Assembly: GCF_902460415.1 (NCBI RefSeq)
Contig: NZ_CABPTY010000006.1
Location: 19,740 to 41,857, forward strand
DNA length: 22,118 nucleotides
Direction: 5' to 3'
Origin: Campylobacter_A concisus_Y
Lineage (GTDB): Bacteria; Campylobacterota; Campylobacteria; Campylobacterales; Campylobacteraceae
Shown: one piece after another, positions 8,976-16,103 of the stretch
Position numbering within the stretch: the stretch's first letter is position 1
How the letters are laid out: the number at the start of each line of letters is the position of its first letter
The notes under the pieces: generated by a model
Database searches by the model: none
What the model saw: the letters and a program-made list of their open reading frames with translations, nothing else
Told to the model about the DNA's origin: nothing
Translations under genes and position numbers: made by a program

Positions 8976-9197
8976 CTATGCGTTTTTAGTTGTTTCTTCT
9001 ATTTTTTGACTATCGGCATTCTCTTCTTTATGCTCGACTTTCTCACTTTTTTCAGGTGTTGTATCTTCCATCTCAGCCTTAAAAGTCTTTATGCCTTTGC
9101 CTAGTCCTTTTGCAAGTTCTGGGATCTTCTTTGCTCCAAAAAGTAAAACAATAATCGCTAAAACAACTAGCCAGTGACCAATACTAAAAGAACCCAT
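8976..9197 (-). CDS. tatA: Sec-independent translocase protein TatA
   Basis: A 73-residue TatA/E protein, the pore-forming subunit of the twin-arginine export system in the inner membrane. It has one N-terminal membrane helix (IGHWLVVLAIIVLLF), the FGAKKIPELAKGLGKGIKTFK hinge and amphipathic helix typical of the family, and a short acidic/lysine-rich tail. The FG pair at the hinge is conserved. A good GAGGAG ribosome site lies just upstream of ATG 9197-9195. It stands between gmk and argS as in C. jejuni; tatB and tatC are not in the window. Confidence 0.96.
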   Translation of the reverse strand: MGSFSIGHWLVVLAIIVLLFGAKKIPELAKGLGKGIKTFKAEMEDTTPEKSEKVEHKEENADSQKIEETTKNA

Positions 9198-9228
9198 TTT
9201 TTCTCCTCAATAAATTTTTCAAAATGTT

Positions 9229-9234
9229 ATCATA
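9229..9234 (-). promoter_or_regulatory. Possible -10 element for tatA-argS
   Basis: The 50-base gap between gmk and tatA carries TATGAT on the minus strand, which would place a transcription start about 25 bases before tatA. Campylobacter promoters rely mainly on the -10 box and periodic T-rich upstream DNA. The site is plausible but not strong. Confidence 0.3.
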
Positions 9235-9247
9235 AATTCCTGAATTT

Positions 9248-9859
9248 CTAGCAATCTATCCACTCATCAATAACGCGTCTTAAGTCTATTTTTGTACTTT
9301 TTAACCTCATTGCTCTAAGAATTGATTTTAATCCTTTATAACTCTTTTCAATGTCATCATTTACCAAAAAATAATCATATTCTAAGATGTGCTCCATCTC
9401 GCCAACCGCGTTCATTAGGCGATTTTCTATCGTTTCTTCGCTATCAGTTCCGCGGTTTTTCAAGCGTTTTTTAAGCTCTTTTTTATTTGCAGTTGTTATA
9501 AAAACCGAAGTTATGTAGCTTTTAAATTTTTCAAGTGCGATATGAAAGCCTTGCACATCGATATCAAATATCACTATCTTTCCAGCCTCAAGTGCTGCTA
9601 AAACAGGCTTTAGACTCGTGCCATAATAGTTTTTATGCACCTGTGCCCATTCTAAAAATTCACCCTTTTCTATGCCGCTTTTAAATTCATCTTCTTTTAT
9701 AAAATAATAATCCACTCCATCGACTTCGCCTTCTCTTTTTGCCCTTGTCGTACTTGAAATAGAAAAATAAAGATCCTTCTCTTCCTTTAAAAGACGGCCC
9801 AAAAGCGTACTTTTCCCACTTCCACTAGGTCCTGAAACTACTAAAATTTGTCCTTGCAA
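9248..9859 (-). CDS. gmk: Guanylate kinase
   Basis: GMP kinase, 203 residues, converting GMP to GDP with ATP. It has the P-loop GPSGSGKST (residues 10-18), the GMP-binding region SISSTTRAKREGEVDGVDYYFI, the core FLEWAQVHKNYYGTS, and IVIFDIDVQG, all typical. The start codon is TTG (9859-9857), immediately after the TAG of the acidic-protein gene. An AGGA ribosome site 7 bases upstream supports it and it aligns with the C. jejuni start. The stop-then-start arrangement suggests coupled translation with the acidic protein. Confidence 0.97.
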   Translation of the reverse strand: MQGQILVVSGPSGSGKSTLLGRLLKEEKDLYFSISSTTRAKREGEVDGVDYYFIKEDEFKSGIEKGEFLEWAQVHKNYYGTSLKPVLAALEAGKIVIFDIDVQGFHIALEKFKSYITSVFITTANKKELKKRLKNRGTDSEETIENRLMNAVGEMEHILEYDYFLVNDDIEKSYKGLKSILRAMRLKSTKIDLRRVIDEWIDC

Positions 9860-11302
9860 CTACTTTTCCTCAAAACTTATATTTATCTTTATGTTCATAT
9901 CTTTTAGCACATCTCTTAGCGAGCTTTCGTTTAACGACTCATGGACATGTTTTGTGATCTTTTTGGTTAGCTCTTCTTTATAGTCAGTATCTATTTTTGT
10001 TTCATCGTATGAGCTAGTTTGTGGTGCATTATTTAATCCAAATGCTGCTTGCATCGTATTTTCATCTATTTCTTCAATAGATGCTACATCAAAATTTGGG
10101 CTACCCAACGTCTCTTCTTTAAGATTTTCTTCCTCAAATACCTCATCTACCATACCTAGATCTTCTTGTGCAAGGACTTCTTCAGAAATTTCTTCATGAT
10201 CTTCTTTGGTTGGCTCTTTTTCAAGGTCTATATCTTCATCTAAAGAAATGTCCTCTACTTCTTTGGTAGATTCTTCGTCTATATCTTCCTCTAAATTTTG
10301 ACTAGTTTCATCTATCAAATCTGCCTCACTACTTTCAGGCTCAAAATTTTCATCACTACCAAAATCAGTCTCTAGCTCATCAAAATTTTCACCATCTTCG
10401 CTAGCTTCTTCGTTTAGCTCTTTATCCAAAGACTCGATCTCGCTAAGCTCTTTTTTACTTTGGCTTATATCATCTACAAATTCTTCATTAAGCTCGGTAG
10501 TTTCTAAATTTTGAGAATTTTGCTCAACCATTTTATCAAGCTCGTTTTTCGCCTCTTCATCCGCCAAGTCACTCTCGCCCATATCATCTATCTCATCTAC
10601 AAGCGAACTAAGCTCATCAAAGTTATCACTATGCTCTTCTTTTATCGCAGGCGGCTCATTGTTTTGCTCTAAGGATTTATCTATATCTTCTGAATCAGCC
10701 ATATATTTGCTAGCTATGTCATTTATCATATCATCATCTATGAGTTCAGTGTCTGTTTCATCAAAACTAATATCTTTATCCTTTAAATCCTCGGCCTCTA
10801 GTTCACTTAGCTCCTCTTTTAAAAACTCATCATCTAAAGCCTCGTTATCAAAATTCTCTGCTTCATCATCTTCTTTTGCTAAATTTTCAAGTCCCATATC
10901 AATTTCTGGAAGCTCAAAATTTTCTAAATCATCAAAGTTTTTATTGCTTTCGTCAAAGTCATTAAAATTTGCAGACTCATCTAGTCCAAGTTCAAGTTCT
11001 TTATCATTGTCAGTATCTTTGTTTTGTTCAAACAAACTAATAAATTCTGTTGGTAAAAAGGGCTTTTCAAGCATAACATCAGCAAAATCAGGCTTTTCAC
11101 CGCCTCTAGGTGCTAGATACATTATCTTTTGATTTAAATTAACATCGCTGCTATCCATATCACTATCGATGATAATATAATAAAATTGATCTCCAACACT
11201 ATTAATATCGTCAAATTCGCTATATTCTATGCCTAGCTTATTTAAACTTAACGTTATAAGGCGAGAAACTGCTGGGTTTTTGTTTACAAGTGCAACTTTC
11301 AT
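9860..11302 (-). CDS. Highly acidic protein with N-terminal pseudo-receiver domain
   Basis: A 480-residue protein at the position of the C. jejuni highly acidic protein Cj1178c, between fliR and gmk. Residues 1-90 look like a CheY-type receiver: strand MKVALVN, D46 in YIIIDSD at the phospho-acceptor place, MYLAPRG at the switch strand, and K80-P81 in MLEKPF. The acidic pair that normally binds magnesium near residues 7-8 is N-K here, so it is probably a non-phosphorylated receiver. Residues about 95-420 are a long, low-complexity Asp/Glu/Ser/Leu region, likely unstructured. The last 45 residues (ELTKKITKHVHESLNESS, DVLKDMNIKINISF) form a distinct, probably folded end. A strong GGAGGGATT precedes ATG 11302. 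Its function is unknown; a link to flagellar export is suggested only by the fliR neighbour. Confidence 0.85.
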   Translation of the reverse strand: MKVALVNKNPAVSRLITLSLNKLGIEYSEFDDINSVGDQFYYIIIDSDMDSSDVNLNQKIMYLAPRGGEKPDFADVMLEKPFLPTEFISLFEQNKDTDNDKELELGLDESANFNDFDESNKNFDDLENFELPEIDMGLENLAKEDDEAENFDNEALDDEFLKEELSELEAEDLKDKDISFDETDTELIDDDMINDIASKYMADSEDIDKSLEQNNEPPAIKEEHSDNFDELSSLVDEIDDMGESDLADEEAKNELDKMVEQNSQNLETTELNEEFVDDISQSKKELSEIESLDKELNEEASEDGENFDELETDFGSDENFEPESSEADLIDETSQNLEEDIDEESTKEVEDISLDEDIDLEKEPTKEDHEEISEEVLAQEDLGMVDEVFEEENLKEETLGSPNFDVASIEEIDENTMQAAFGLNNAPQTSSYDETKIDTDYKEELTKKITKHVHESLNESSLRDVLKDMNIKINISFEEK

Positions 11303-11359
11303 AATCCCTCCTTGAAGAGCTTGAGGCTGTATTTTATGATAAATTTCATTGCTATTTAC

Positions 11360-12121
11360 TTAAAAAAATAGTGCTGGCATATCGTTTAAAATCTGCACCA
11401 TCATATCAGTTATGATTTTTATAATGCCGGCTAAAATAGCTATCAAAACCGAAAAGCCAATACTTACTTTAATAGGATAGCCAACAACCAATAGGTTAAA
11501 TTGTGGCATAGTTTTCATAAGCATGCCAAAAATAGCATCTGAAAGTATAGAAAGTGCGATAATAGGGAAAGCCAGAACAAATCCAAACATAAAAAGATTG
11601 CCAAAGAGCTTTAGGGCGTAGCTCATCACACCGCTTCTTGGATAAAAATCTCCAAGCGGTATAGCAGAAAGTGAAGTGGAATAAAACTGCAATATTAAAT
11701 GGTGCCCATCAAGCATCAAAAATGCAAGAAGCGCGATAAAATTTAAAATATTTGCGATCACTGGTGAATTTGTACCGGTTTGTGGATCAAGCACTGAAGC
11801 CATCGAAAAACCCATAATCATCGAGATCTGCTCGCCAGCCATTTGAAGTATTGCAAAAACGATATTTAGCAAAAGCCCAGCGCAAAGTCCGAGCATAGCC
11901 TCACTTAAAATTTCCATGATCAAAAAATTTATAGCATGCTCATGAGCGTGAGATAATGGAAAAAGCACAATACAAAGAGCAAAAACTAGCAAAGTTTTTA
12001 CGCTAAGCGGGATTTGATTGTGAGAAAAGAATGGAAAAAATACGATAAGCCCACTAAGACGTGCAAAAAGGAGCATAAAGGTTATGACTTTATCAGCTCC
12101 AAAAAACTCGACTAGCTCCAT
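11360..12121 (-). CDS. fliR: Flagellar biosynthesis protein FliR
   Basis: FliR, 253 residues, an inner-membrane component of the flagellar type III export gate with FliP and FliQ. It is a multi-span protein with the family hallmarks MAGEQISMIMGFSMASVLDP, the DGHHLIL loop and the C-terminal PQFNLLVVGYPIKVSIGF segment, and its length matches the family. It starts 4 bases after the gpmI stop with no clear ribosome site of its own, so translation is probably coupled to gpmI. The pairing of a glycolysis gene with a flagellar gene reflects operon order in this genus rather than shared function. Confidence 0.96.
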   Translation of the reverse strand: MELVEFFGADKVITFMLLFARLSGLIVFFPFFSHNQIPLSVKTLLVFALCIVLFPLSHAHEHAINFLIMEILSEAMLGLCAGLLLNIVFAILQMAGEQISMIMGFSMASVLDPQTGTNSPVIANILNFIALLAFLMLDGHHLILQFYSTSLSAIPLGDFYPRSGVMSYALKLFGNLFMFGFVLAFPIIALSILSDAIFGMLMKTMPQFNLLVVGYPIKVSIGFSVLIAILAGIIKIITDMMVQILNDMPALFF

Positions 12122-12125
12122 TATT

Positions 12126-13589
12126 TTATATTAACGCCTCGTCCATCTCAGCTGGAATTTCAAGCCCCATGATCTTTAAAACACTAGGAGCGATATTATT
12201 TAGACCGCCGTTTTTTACTTTTTTTACGCCATCAGCCATCACAAAACAAAAGACATCATAAGTCGTGTGATTTGTCAGTAGCTCACCGCTGCTATCACGC
12301 ATCTCTTCGCAGTTTCCGTGATCACTCGTGATGATCATCGCATAGTTTTTCTCTTTTGCCTTAGTGTAAATTTCTCCAAGAGCCGTATCTACTGCCTCTA
12401 CTGCTTTTATAGCAGCCTCATAGTTGCCAGTATGCCCCACCATATCGCCATTTGCGAAATTTACCACGATGAAGTCTTGCTCGTCATCCATGCCTTTTAG
12501 TACGGCTTTGCAAACTTCTGCTGCGCTCATCTCTGGCTTCTCGTCGTAGGTTTTTACCTTTGGACTAGGGATTAGTACCCTCGTTTCATTGCTAGCTAAC
12601 TCCTCGACGCCACCGTTAAAGAAAAATGTGACGTGGGCGTATTTTTCAGTCTCAGCCGTGTGAAGCTGCCTTAGTCCAGCCGCTGCTATGACCTCGCTTA
12701 GGGTGTTTTTTATCTTTTCATTTTTAAATAGCACTTCAAAATTAAAATTTGCGTCGTATTCGGTCATAGTAATTAGATTTTTGATAGCAAAAGGTCGCTC
12801 AAACTCGCTAAATTTCTCTTCGCCCAGAGCCTCGCAAATCTCTCTTACTCTATCATTTCTAAAATTTATAAAGATCACGCCGTCATCTTCGCCCATGCCC
12901 TTAAAGCCATTAAAGCTTGCTGGCTTTACAAACTCATCTGTCACGCCCTCATCGTAGCTTTTTTGCAGATACTCACTTGGCGATAAGCTGCTTAAATTTG
13001 CTCCCTCTACTAAGCTATCATAGGCCTCTTTTACGCGCTCCCAGCGTTTATCTCTATCCATCGCATAAAATCTCCCACAAACGGTAGCTATCTTAAATTT
13101 AGCTTCCAAACTTTTTATAAAATTTATACCACTATTTGGGCTAACGTCGCGTCCATCGGTGATAGCGTGGGCAAAAACTTCGCAGCCATTTTTGCTAGCA
13201 AGCTCGCACATACCATCAAAATGCTCCATATGAGAGTGCACGCCGCCGTCGCTATAAAGCCCTATGATGTGGATCTTTTTGCACTTTTTAAAAAGAGCTT
13301 TTAGGGCTTCATTTTCTGCTATAGAGCCGTCAGCGAAGCTGCGTGAAATTTTGACCAAATTTTGATACAAAACTCGCCCACTTCCTATACACATATGTCC
13401 TACTTCGCTGTTTCCCATCTGCCCTTCAGGTAGTCCCACAGCGTTTCCAGAGGTTTTTATGAGCGAGTTTGGAATTTCTTTAAAAAATTTCTCGTAATTT
13501 GGCTTTTTAGCCGCCTCAAATGCGTTAAATTTACCGCTTTTATTAAATCCAATACCATCAGTTATTATTAAAATAGTTTTTTGACTCAT
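12126..13589 (-). CDS. gpmI: 2,3-bisphosphoglycerate-independent phosphoglycerate mutase
   Basis: Interconverts 3- and 2-phosphoglycerate in glycolysis/gluconeogenesis using manganese. It has 487 residues, close to the C. jejuni enzyme. D11 (IITDGIG) and the nucleophile S61 in MGNSEVGH are present, followed by HAITDGRDVSP, GRFYAMDRDKRW, HTAETEKYAHVTFFFNGG and TSDHGNCE, which together complete the alkaline-phosphatase-fold metal sites. The start ATG 13589 aligns with the homologue. An AAGGA lies about 12 bases upstream, rather far for a ribosome site. It leads the minus-strand operon gpmI-fliR-acidic protein-gmk and diverges from mraY. Confidence 0.96.
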   Translation of the reverse strand: MSQKTILIITDGIGFNKSGKFNAFEAAKKPNYEKFFKEIPNSLIKTSGNAVGLPEGQMGNSEVGHMCIGSGRVLYQNLVKISRSFADGSIAENEALKALFKKCKKIHIIGLYSDGGVHSHMEHFDGMCELASKNGCEVFAHAITDGRDVSPNSGINFIKSLEAKFKIATVCGRFYAMDRDKRWERVKEAYDSLVEGANLSSLSPSEYLQKSYDEGVTDEFVKPASFNGFKGMGEDDGVIFINFRNDRVREICEALGEEKFSEFERPFAIKNLITMTEYDANFNFEVLFKNEKIKNTLSEVIAAAGLRQLHTAETEKYAHVTFFFNGGVEELASNETRVLIPSPKVKTYDEKPEMSAAEVCKAVLKGMDDEQDFIVVNFANGDMVGHTGNYEAAIKAVEAVDTALGEIYTKAKEKNYAMIITSDHGNCEEMRDSSGELLTNHTTYDVFCFVMADGVKKVKNGGLNNIAPSVLKIMGLEIPAEMDEALI

Positions 13590-13629
13590 TTTGAAAATTT
13601 ATCCTTAATTTTAGATAATTTTTAAGGCC

Positions 13630-13637
13630 ATTATACT
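13630..13637. promoter_or_regulatory. Overlapping divergent -10 elements for gpmI and mraY
   Basis: The 79-base gap holds ATTATACT. Read on the plus strand, TATACT (13632-13637) is placed about 30 bases before the mraY ATG. Read on the minus strand, TATAAT (13635-13630) is placed about 40 bases before the gpmI ATG. The two boxes share four base pairs, so polymerase could probably occupy only one direction at a time. This is inferred from the consensus only. Confidence 0.45.
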
Positions 13638-13668
13638 AAAATTGCTTTTTTTAAAAATAAAGGCTCTC

Positions 13669-14733
13669 ATGTTTTACTATATCTATGAAATTTTAAATTT
13701 TAATATCTTTCAATACATCACCGTTCGTGCTGGTATCGCTTTTTTCATCGCTTTTGCACTCACAACTTATTTGATGCCCAAATTTATCGCTTGGGCAAAG
13801 GCAAAAAACGCCGCCCAGCCTATCTACGAGCTTGCCCCACAAACTCACCAAAAAAAGGCAAAAACGCCGACTATGGGCGGACTTGTCTTTGTCTTCACAG
13901 CCGTACTTTCCACGGTAATTTGCGCAAGGCTTGATAACGCATTTGTCTTAACATCTCTCTTTTGCCTAGTTTGCTTTACACTGCTTGGCTACAAGGACGA
14001 TTACAGTAAAATTTTAGGAGCAAAAAATCACGCCGGCCTAAGCCCAAAAACAAAGCTCTTTTTTCAGTTTTTAATAGCCTTTGTAATTTCTATTTTTTTA
14101 TATGCAAGTCACGAGCTTAGCACCGAGTTTTATCTACCTTTTTTTAAGCAACCTATTTTAGATTTAAAAATTTTTGCCATTTTCTTTTGGACACTGGTCA
14201 TAGTCGCTGCTTCAAATTCAGTAAATTTAACAGACGGGCTTGACGGGCTAGCTACTGTGCCATCGATATTTTCACTTTTAACACTTGGCGTTTTTGCTTA
14301 TATCTGCGGACACGCTGTCTTTAGCTCATATTTACTCTTGCCAAAGATCATAGGCGTTGGTGAAAGCGTTGTTGTCTCTTCAGCCCTAATTGGCTCATTG
14401 ATGGGCTTTTTGTGGTTTAACTGCCATCCAGCTGAAGTCTTTATGGGCGATAGCGGCAGCTTGAGCGTTGGAGCATATATCGGTTTTATGGGCGTTGCGA
14501 CCAAAAATGAAATCTTACTCATCATCATTGGCCTCATATTTGTCGTTGAAACCCTAAGCGTCATTCTGCAGGTAGGCAGCTTTAAAATTTTTAAACGCAG
14601 AATTTTTCTTATGGCGCCTATACATCATCATTTTGAGATAAAAGGCTGGGCAGAAAATAAGATCATCGTGCGCTTTTGGATCATCGCGCTTTTAGCAAAC
14701 CTAATCGCACTAACTGCGCTAAAGATCAGATAA
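13669..14733 (+). CDS. mraY: Phospho-N-acetylmuramoyl-pentapeptide-transferase
   Basis: MraY makes lipid I by moving phospho-MurNAc-pentapeptide from UDP to undecaprenyl phosphate at the inner membrane. The chosen ATG gives 354 residues beginning MFYYIYEILNFN, which aligns with C. jejuni MraY. TAAAGG lies 5 bases upstream, and the longer frame from a TTG at 13642 is not needed. Many membrane spans are present, with family motifs TPTMGG, GYKDDYSK, NSVNLTDGLDGLA, FMGDSGSLS and the HHHFEIKGW loop near the end, which includes the aspartates and histidines of the active site. murD follows within 8 bases. Confidence 0.96.
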   Translation: MFYYIYEILNFNIFQYITVRAGIAFFIAFALTTYLMPKFIAWAKAKNAAQPIYELAPQTHQKKAKTPTMGGLVFVFTAVLSTVICARLDNAFVLTSLFCLVCFTLLGYKDDYSKILGAKNHAGLSPKTKLFFQFLIAFVISIFLYASHELSTEFYLPFFKQPILDLKIFAIFFWTLVIVAASNSVNLTDGLDGLATVPSIFSLLTLGVFAYICGHAVFSSYLLLPKIIGVGESVVVSSALIGSLMGFLWFNCHPAEVFMGDSGSLSVGAYIGFMGVATKNEILLIIIGLIFVVETLSVILQVGSFKIFKRRIFLMAPIHHHFEIKGWAENKIIVRFWIIALLANLIALTALKIR

Positions 14734-14741
14734 GGAAAGTC

Positions 14742-15959
14742 ATGAGAAAATCGCTATTTGGCTACGGTGGCACGATAAAGGCGATCGCTAAAAATTTCAT
14801 AAAAGATGGATTTTGGGATATCTATGATGATAAATTTAGTAAAATTTCAAAAGATGAGTTTGGCAATGTTCTTTTGCCAGTTAGCGAATTTGATCCAGCA
14901 AAAAGCGGCCTAGAGATACCAAGCCCAGGTATCCCGCCTCATCACGAGCTTATTAAAAAAGCTAGAAATTTAGTTAGCGAGTATGACTATTTTTATGAAA
15001 TTTATAAAGAAAATCTGCCATTTAATATCTGGATAAGCGGCACAAACGGCAAGACGACGACCACAAAAATGATGCAGCATTTGCTAGAGAGCAAAGGCTC
15101 AGTCATGGGTGGAAACGTTGGCATTGCACTGGCAAATTTAGACTCAAACGCTAAAATTTGGATACTTGAGACTAGCTCATTCACTCTTCACTACACAAAT
15201 CACGCCACACCGGGCATCTACGTGCTTTTGCCGATCACTCCAGATCATCTAAGCTGGCATGGCGACATGAGCGAGTACGAAAAGGCTAAGCTAAAGCCGC
15301 TTGCTAGCATGAGCGAAAGTAGCGTGGCGATCGTGCCTGAAATTTACGCCAACACGCCAACAAGGGCAAAAGTGATCGCTTACAAAGACGAGAGTGATCT
15401 GGCTAAATTTTGTGGTGTAAGCATAGATGATATAAATTTCAAAACACCATTTTTACTTGATGCACTGCTTGCATTAGCGGTGGAGAAAATTTTATTTGAC
15501 CGATGCGATGTCGCGCTTTTAAATACCTTTGTTATTGAAGCAAACAAGCTCGAAGAATTTAGCGATAAAAATGGCAAAACCTGGGTCAATGACACAAAAG
15601 CGACTAACATTGATGCGAGCATACAGGCTGTAAAACGCTACAAAGATCATTTCATACATCTAATACTTGGCGGCGATGATAAGGGTGTTGACATGACGCC
15701 ACTTTTTGAAGACTTAAAGAGCTTAAGAGTAAAAATTTACGCCATTGGCTCAAATAGTGACAAACTTATGAAATTAGCGACTAAATTTGGCATACCGGCT
15801 TTAAAATGCGATTTTTTACAAAATGCTGTCAATGAGATAAATAAAGAGCTAAAGACCAGCGAGATAGCACTTCTTAGCCCGGCAGCTGCGAGCCTTGATC
15901 AGTTTAAGAGCTATGCCGAGCGAGGCGATAAATTTAAAGAGTTTATAAAGGCGCTTTAA
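14742..15959 (+). CDS. murD: UDP-N-acetylmuramoylalanine--D-glutamate ligase
   Basis: MurD adds D-glutamate to UDP-MurNAc-L-alanine with ATP. It has 405 residues from ATG 14742, preceded by TAAGGA that overlaps the mraY stop. A longer frame from TTG 14676 would overlap mraY and is not supported. Motifs: N-terminal LFGYGGT, ATP loop ISGTNGKTTTTKMM, TPDHLSWHGDM, WVNDTKATNIDAS, LGGDDKGVDM and the end LLSPAAASLDQFKSYAERG. The gene completes the mraY-murD pair seen in C. jejuni and is the last clearly core gene before the toxin-like region. Confidence 0.96.
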   Translation: MRKSLFGYGGTIKAIAKNFIKDGFWDIYDDKFSKISKDEFGNVLLPVSEFDPAKSGLEIPSPGIPPHHELIKKARNLVSEYDYFYEIYKENLPFNIWISGTNGKTTTTKMMQHLLESKGSVMGGNVGIALANLDSNAKIWILETSSFTLHYTNHATPGIYVLLPITPDHLSWHGDMSEYEKAKLKPLASMSESSVAIVPEIYANTPTRAKVIAYKDESDLAKFCGVSIDDINFKTPFLLDALLALAVEKILFDRCDVALLNTFVIEANKLEEFSDKNGKTWVNDTKATNIDASIQAVKRYKDHFIHLILGGDDKGVDMTPLFEDLKSLRVKIYAIGSNSDKLMKLATKFGIPALKCDFLQNAVNEINKELKTSEIALLSPAAASLDQFKSYAERGDKFKEFIKAL

Positions 15960-15985
15960 ATTTACAAGCCCTTTTAAGTAGCCTT

Positions 15986-16021
15986 GTCAAAAATAAAAAC
16001 ATGCAAATTTGTGTTTTTGAC
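15986..16021. terminator. Weak AT-rich hairpin after murD
   Basis: GTCAAAAA at 15986-15993 and its exact inverse TTTTTGAC at 16014-16021 can pair around a 20-base centre, and an inner AAAAACA/TGTTTTT pairing is an alternative. The hairpin is AT-rich and followed by TTTTTAC a few bases on. It may end mraY-murD transcription, but its stability is low. Confidence 0.35.
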
Positions 16022-16068
16022 ATAAATTTTTACTATAAAGTTTTATTGTTGAATACTTTTTAAGTTTG

Positions 16069-16077
16069 TGCTAATAT
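16069..16077 (+). promoter_or_regulatory. Extended -10 promoter for the large toxin-like gene
   Basis: TGCTAATAT fits an extended -10 box (TGnTAnnnT) and is preceded by T-rich DNA, the usual Campylobacter sigma-70 pattern. A start near 16084 would leave about 20 bases before the ATG at 16104, with AAGGA at 16093-16097. A second TATAAA lies at 16034-16039. Confidence 0.5.
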
Positions 16078-16103
16078 TTAGCAAAAATTTCCAAGGAAGT
16101 TTA

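Noticed and set aside
10659..11132. Plus-strand 157-codon serine-rich frame
   Set aside because: It is the antisense of the Asp/Glu-rich region of the acidic protein; the complement of GAT/GAA codons gives Ser/Phe-type codons. No ribosome site or independent support.
14676..14741. TTG start for murD inside mraY
   Set aside because: ATG 14742 has TAAGGA upstream and matches the known MurD N-terminus.
16068..16103. Upstream GTG start for the large scaffold protein
   Set aside because: It overlaps the likely -10 element and has no ribosome site, whereas ATG 16104 has AAGGA at proper distance.
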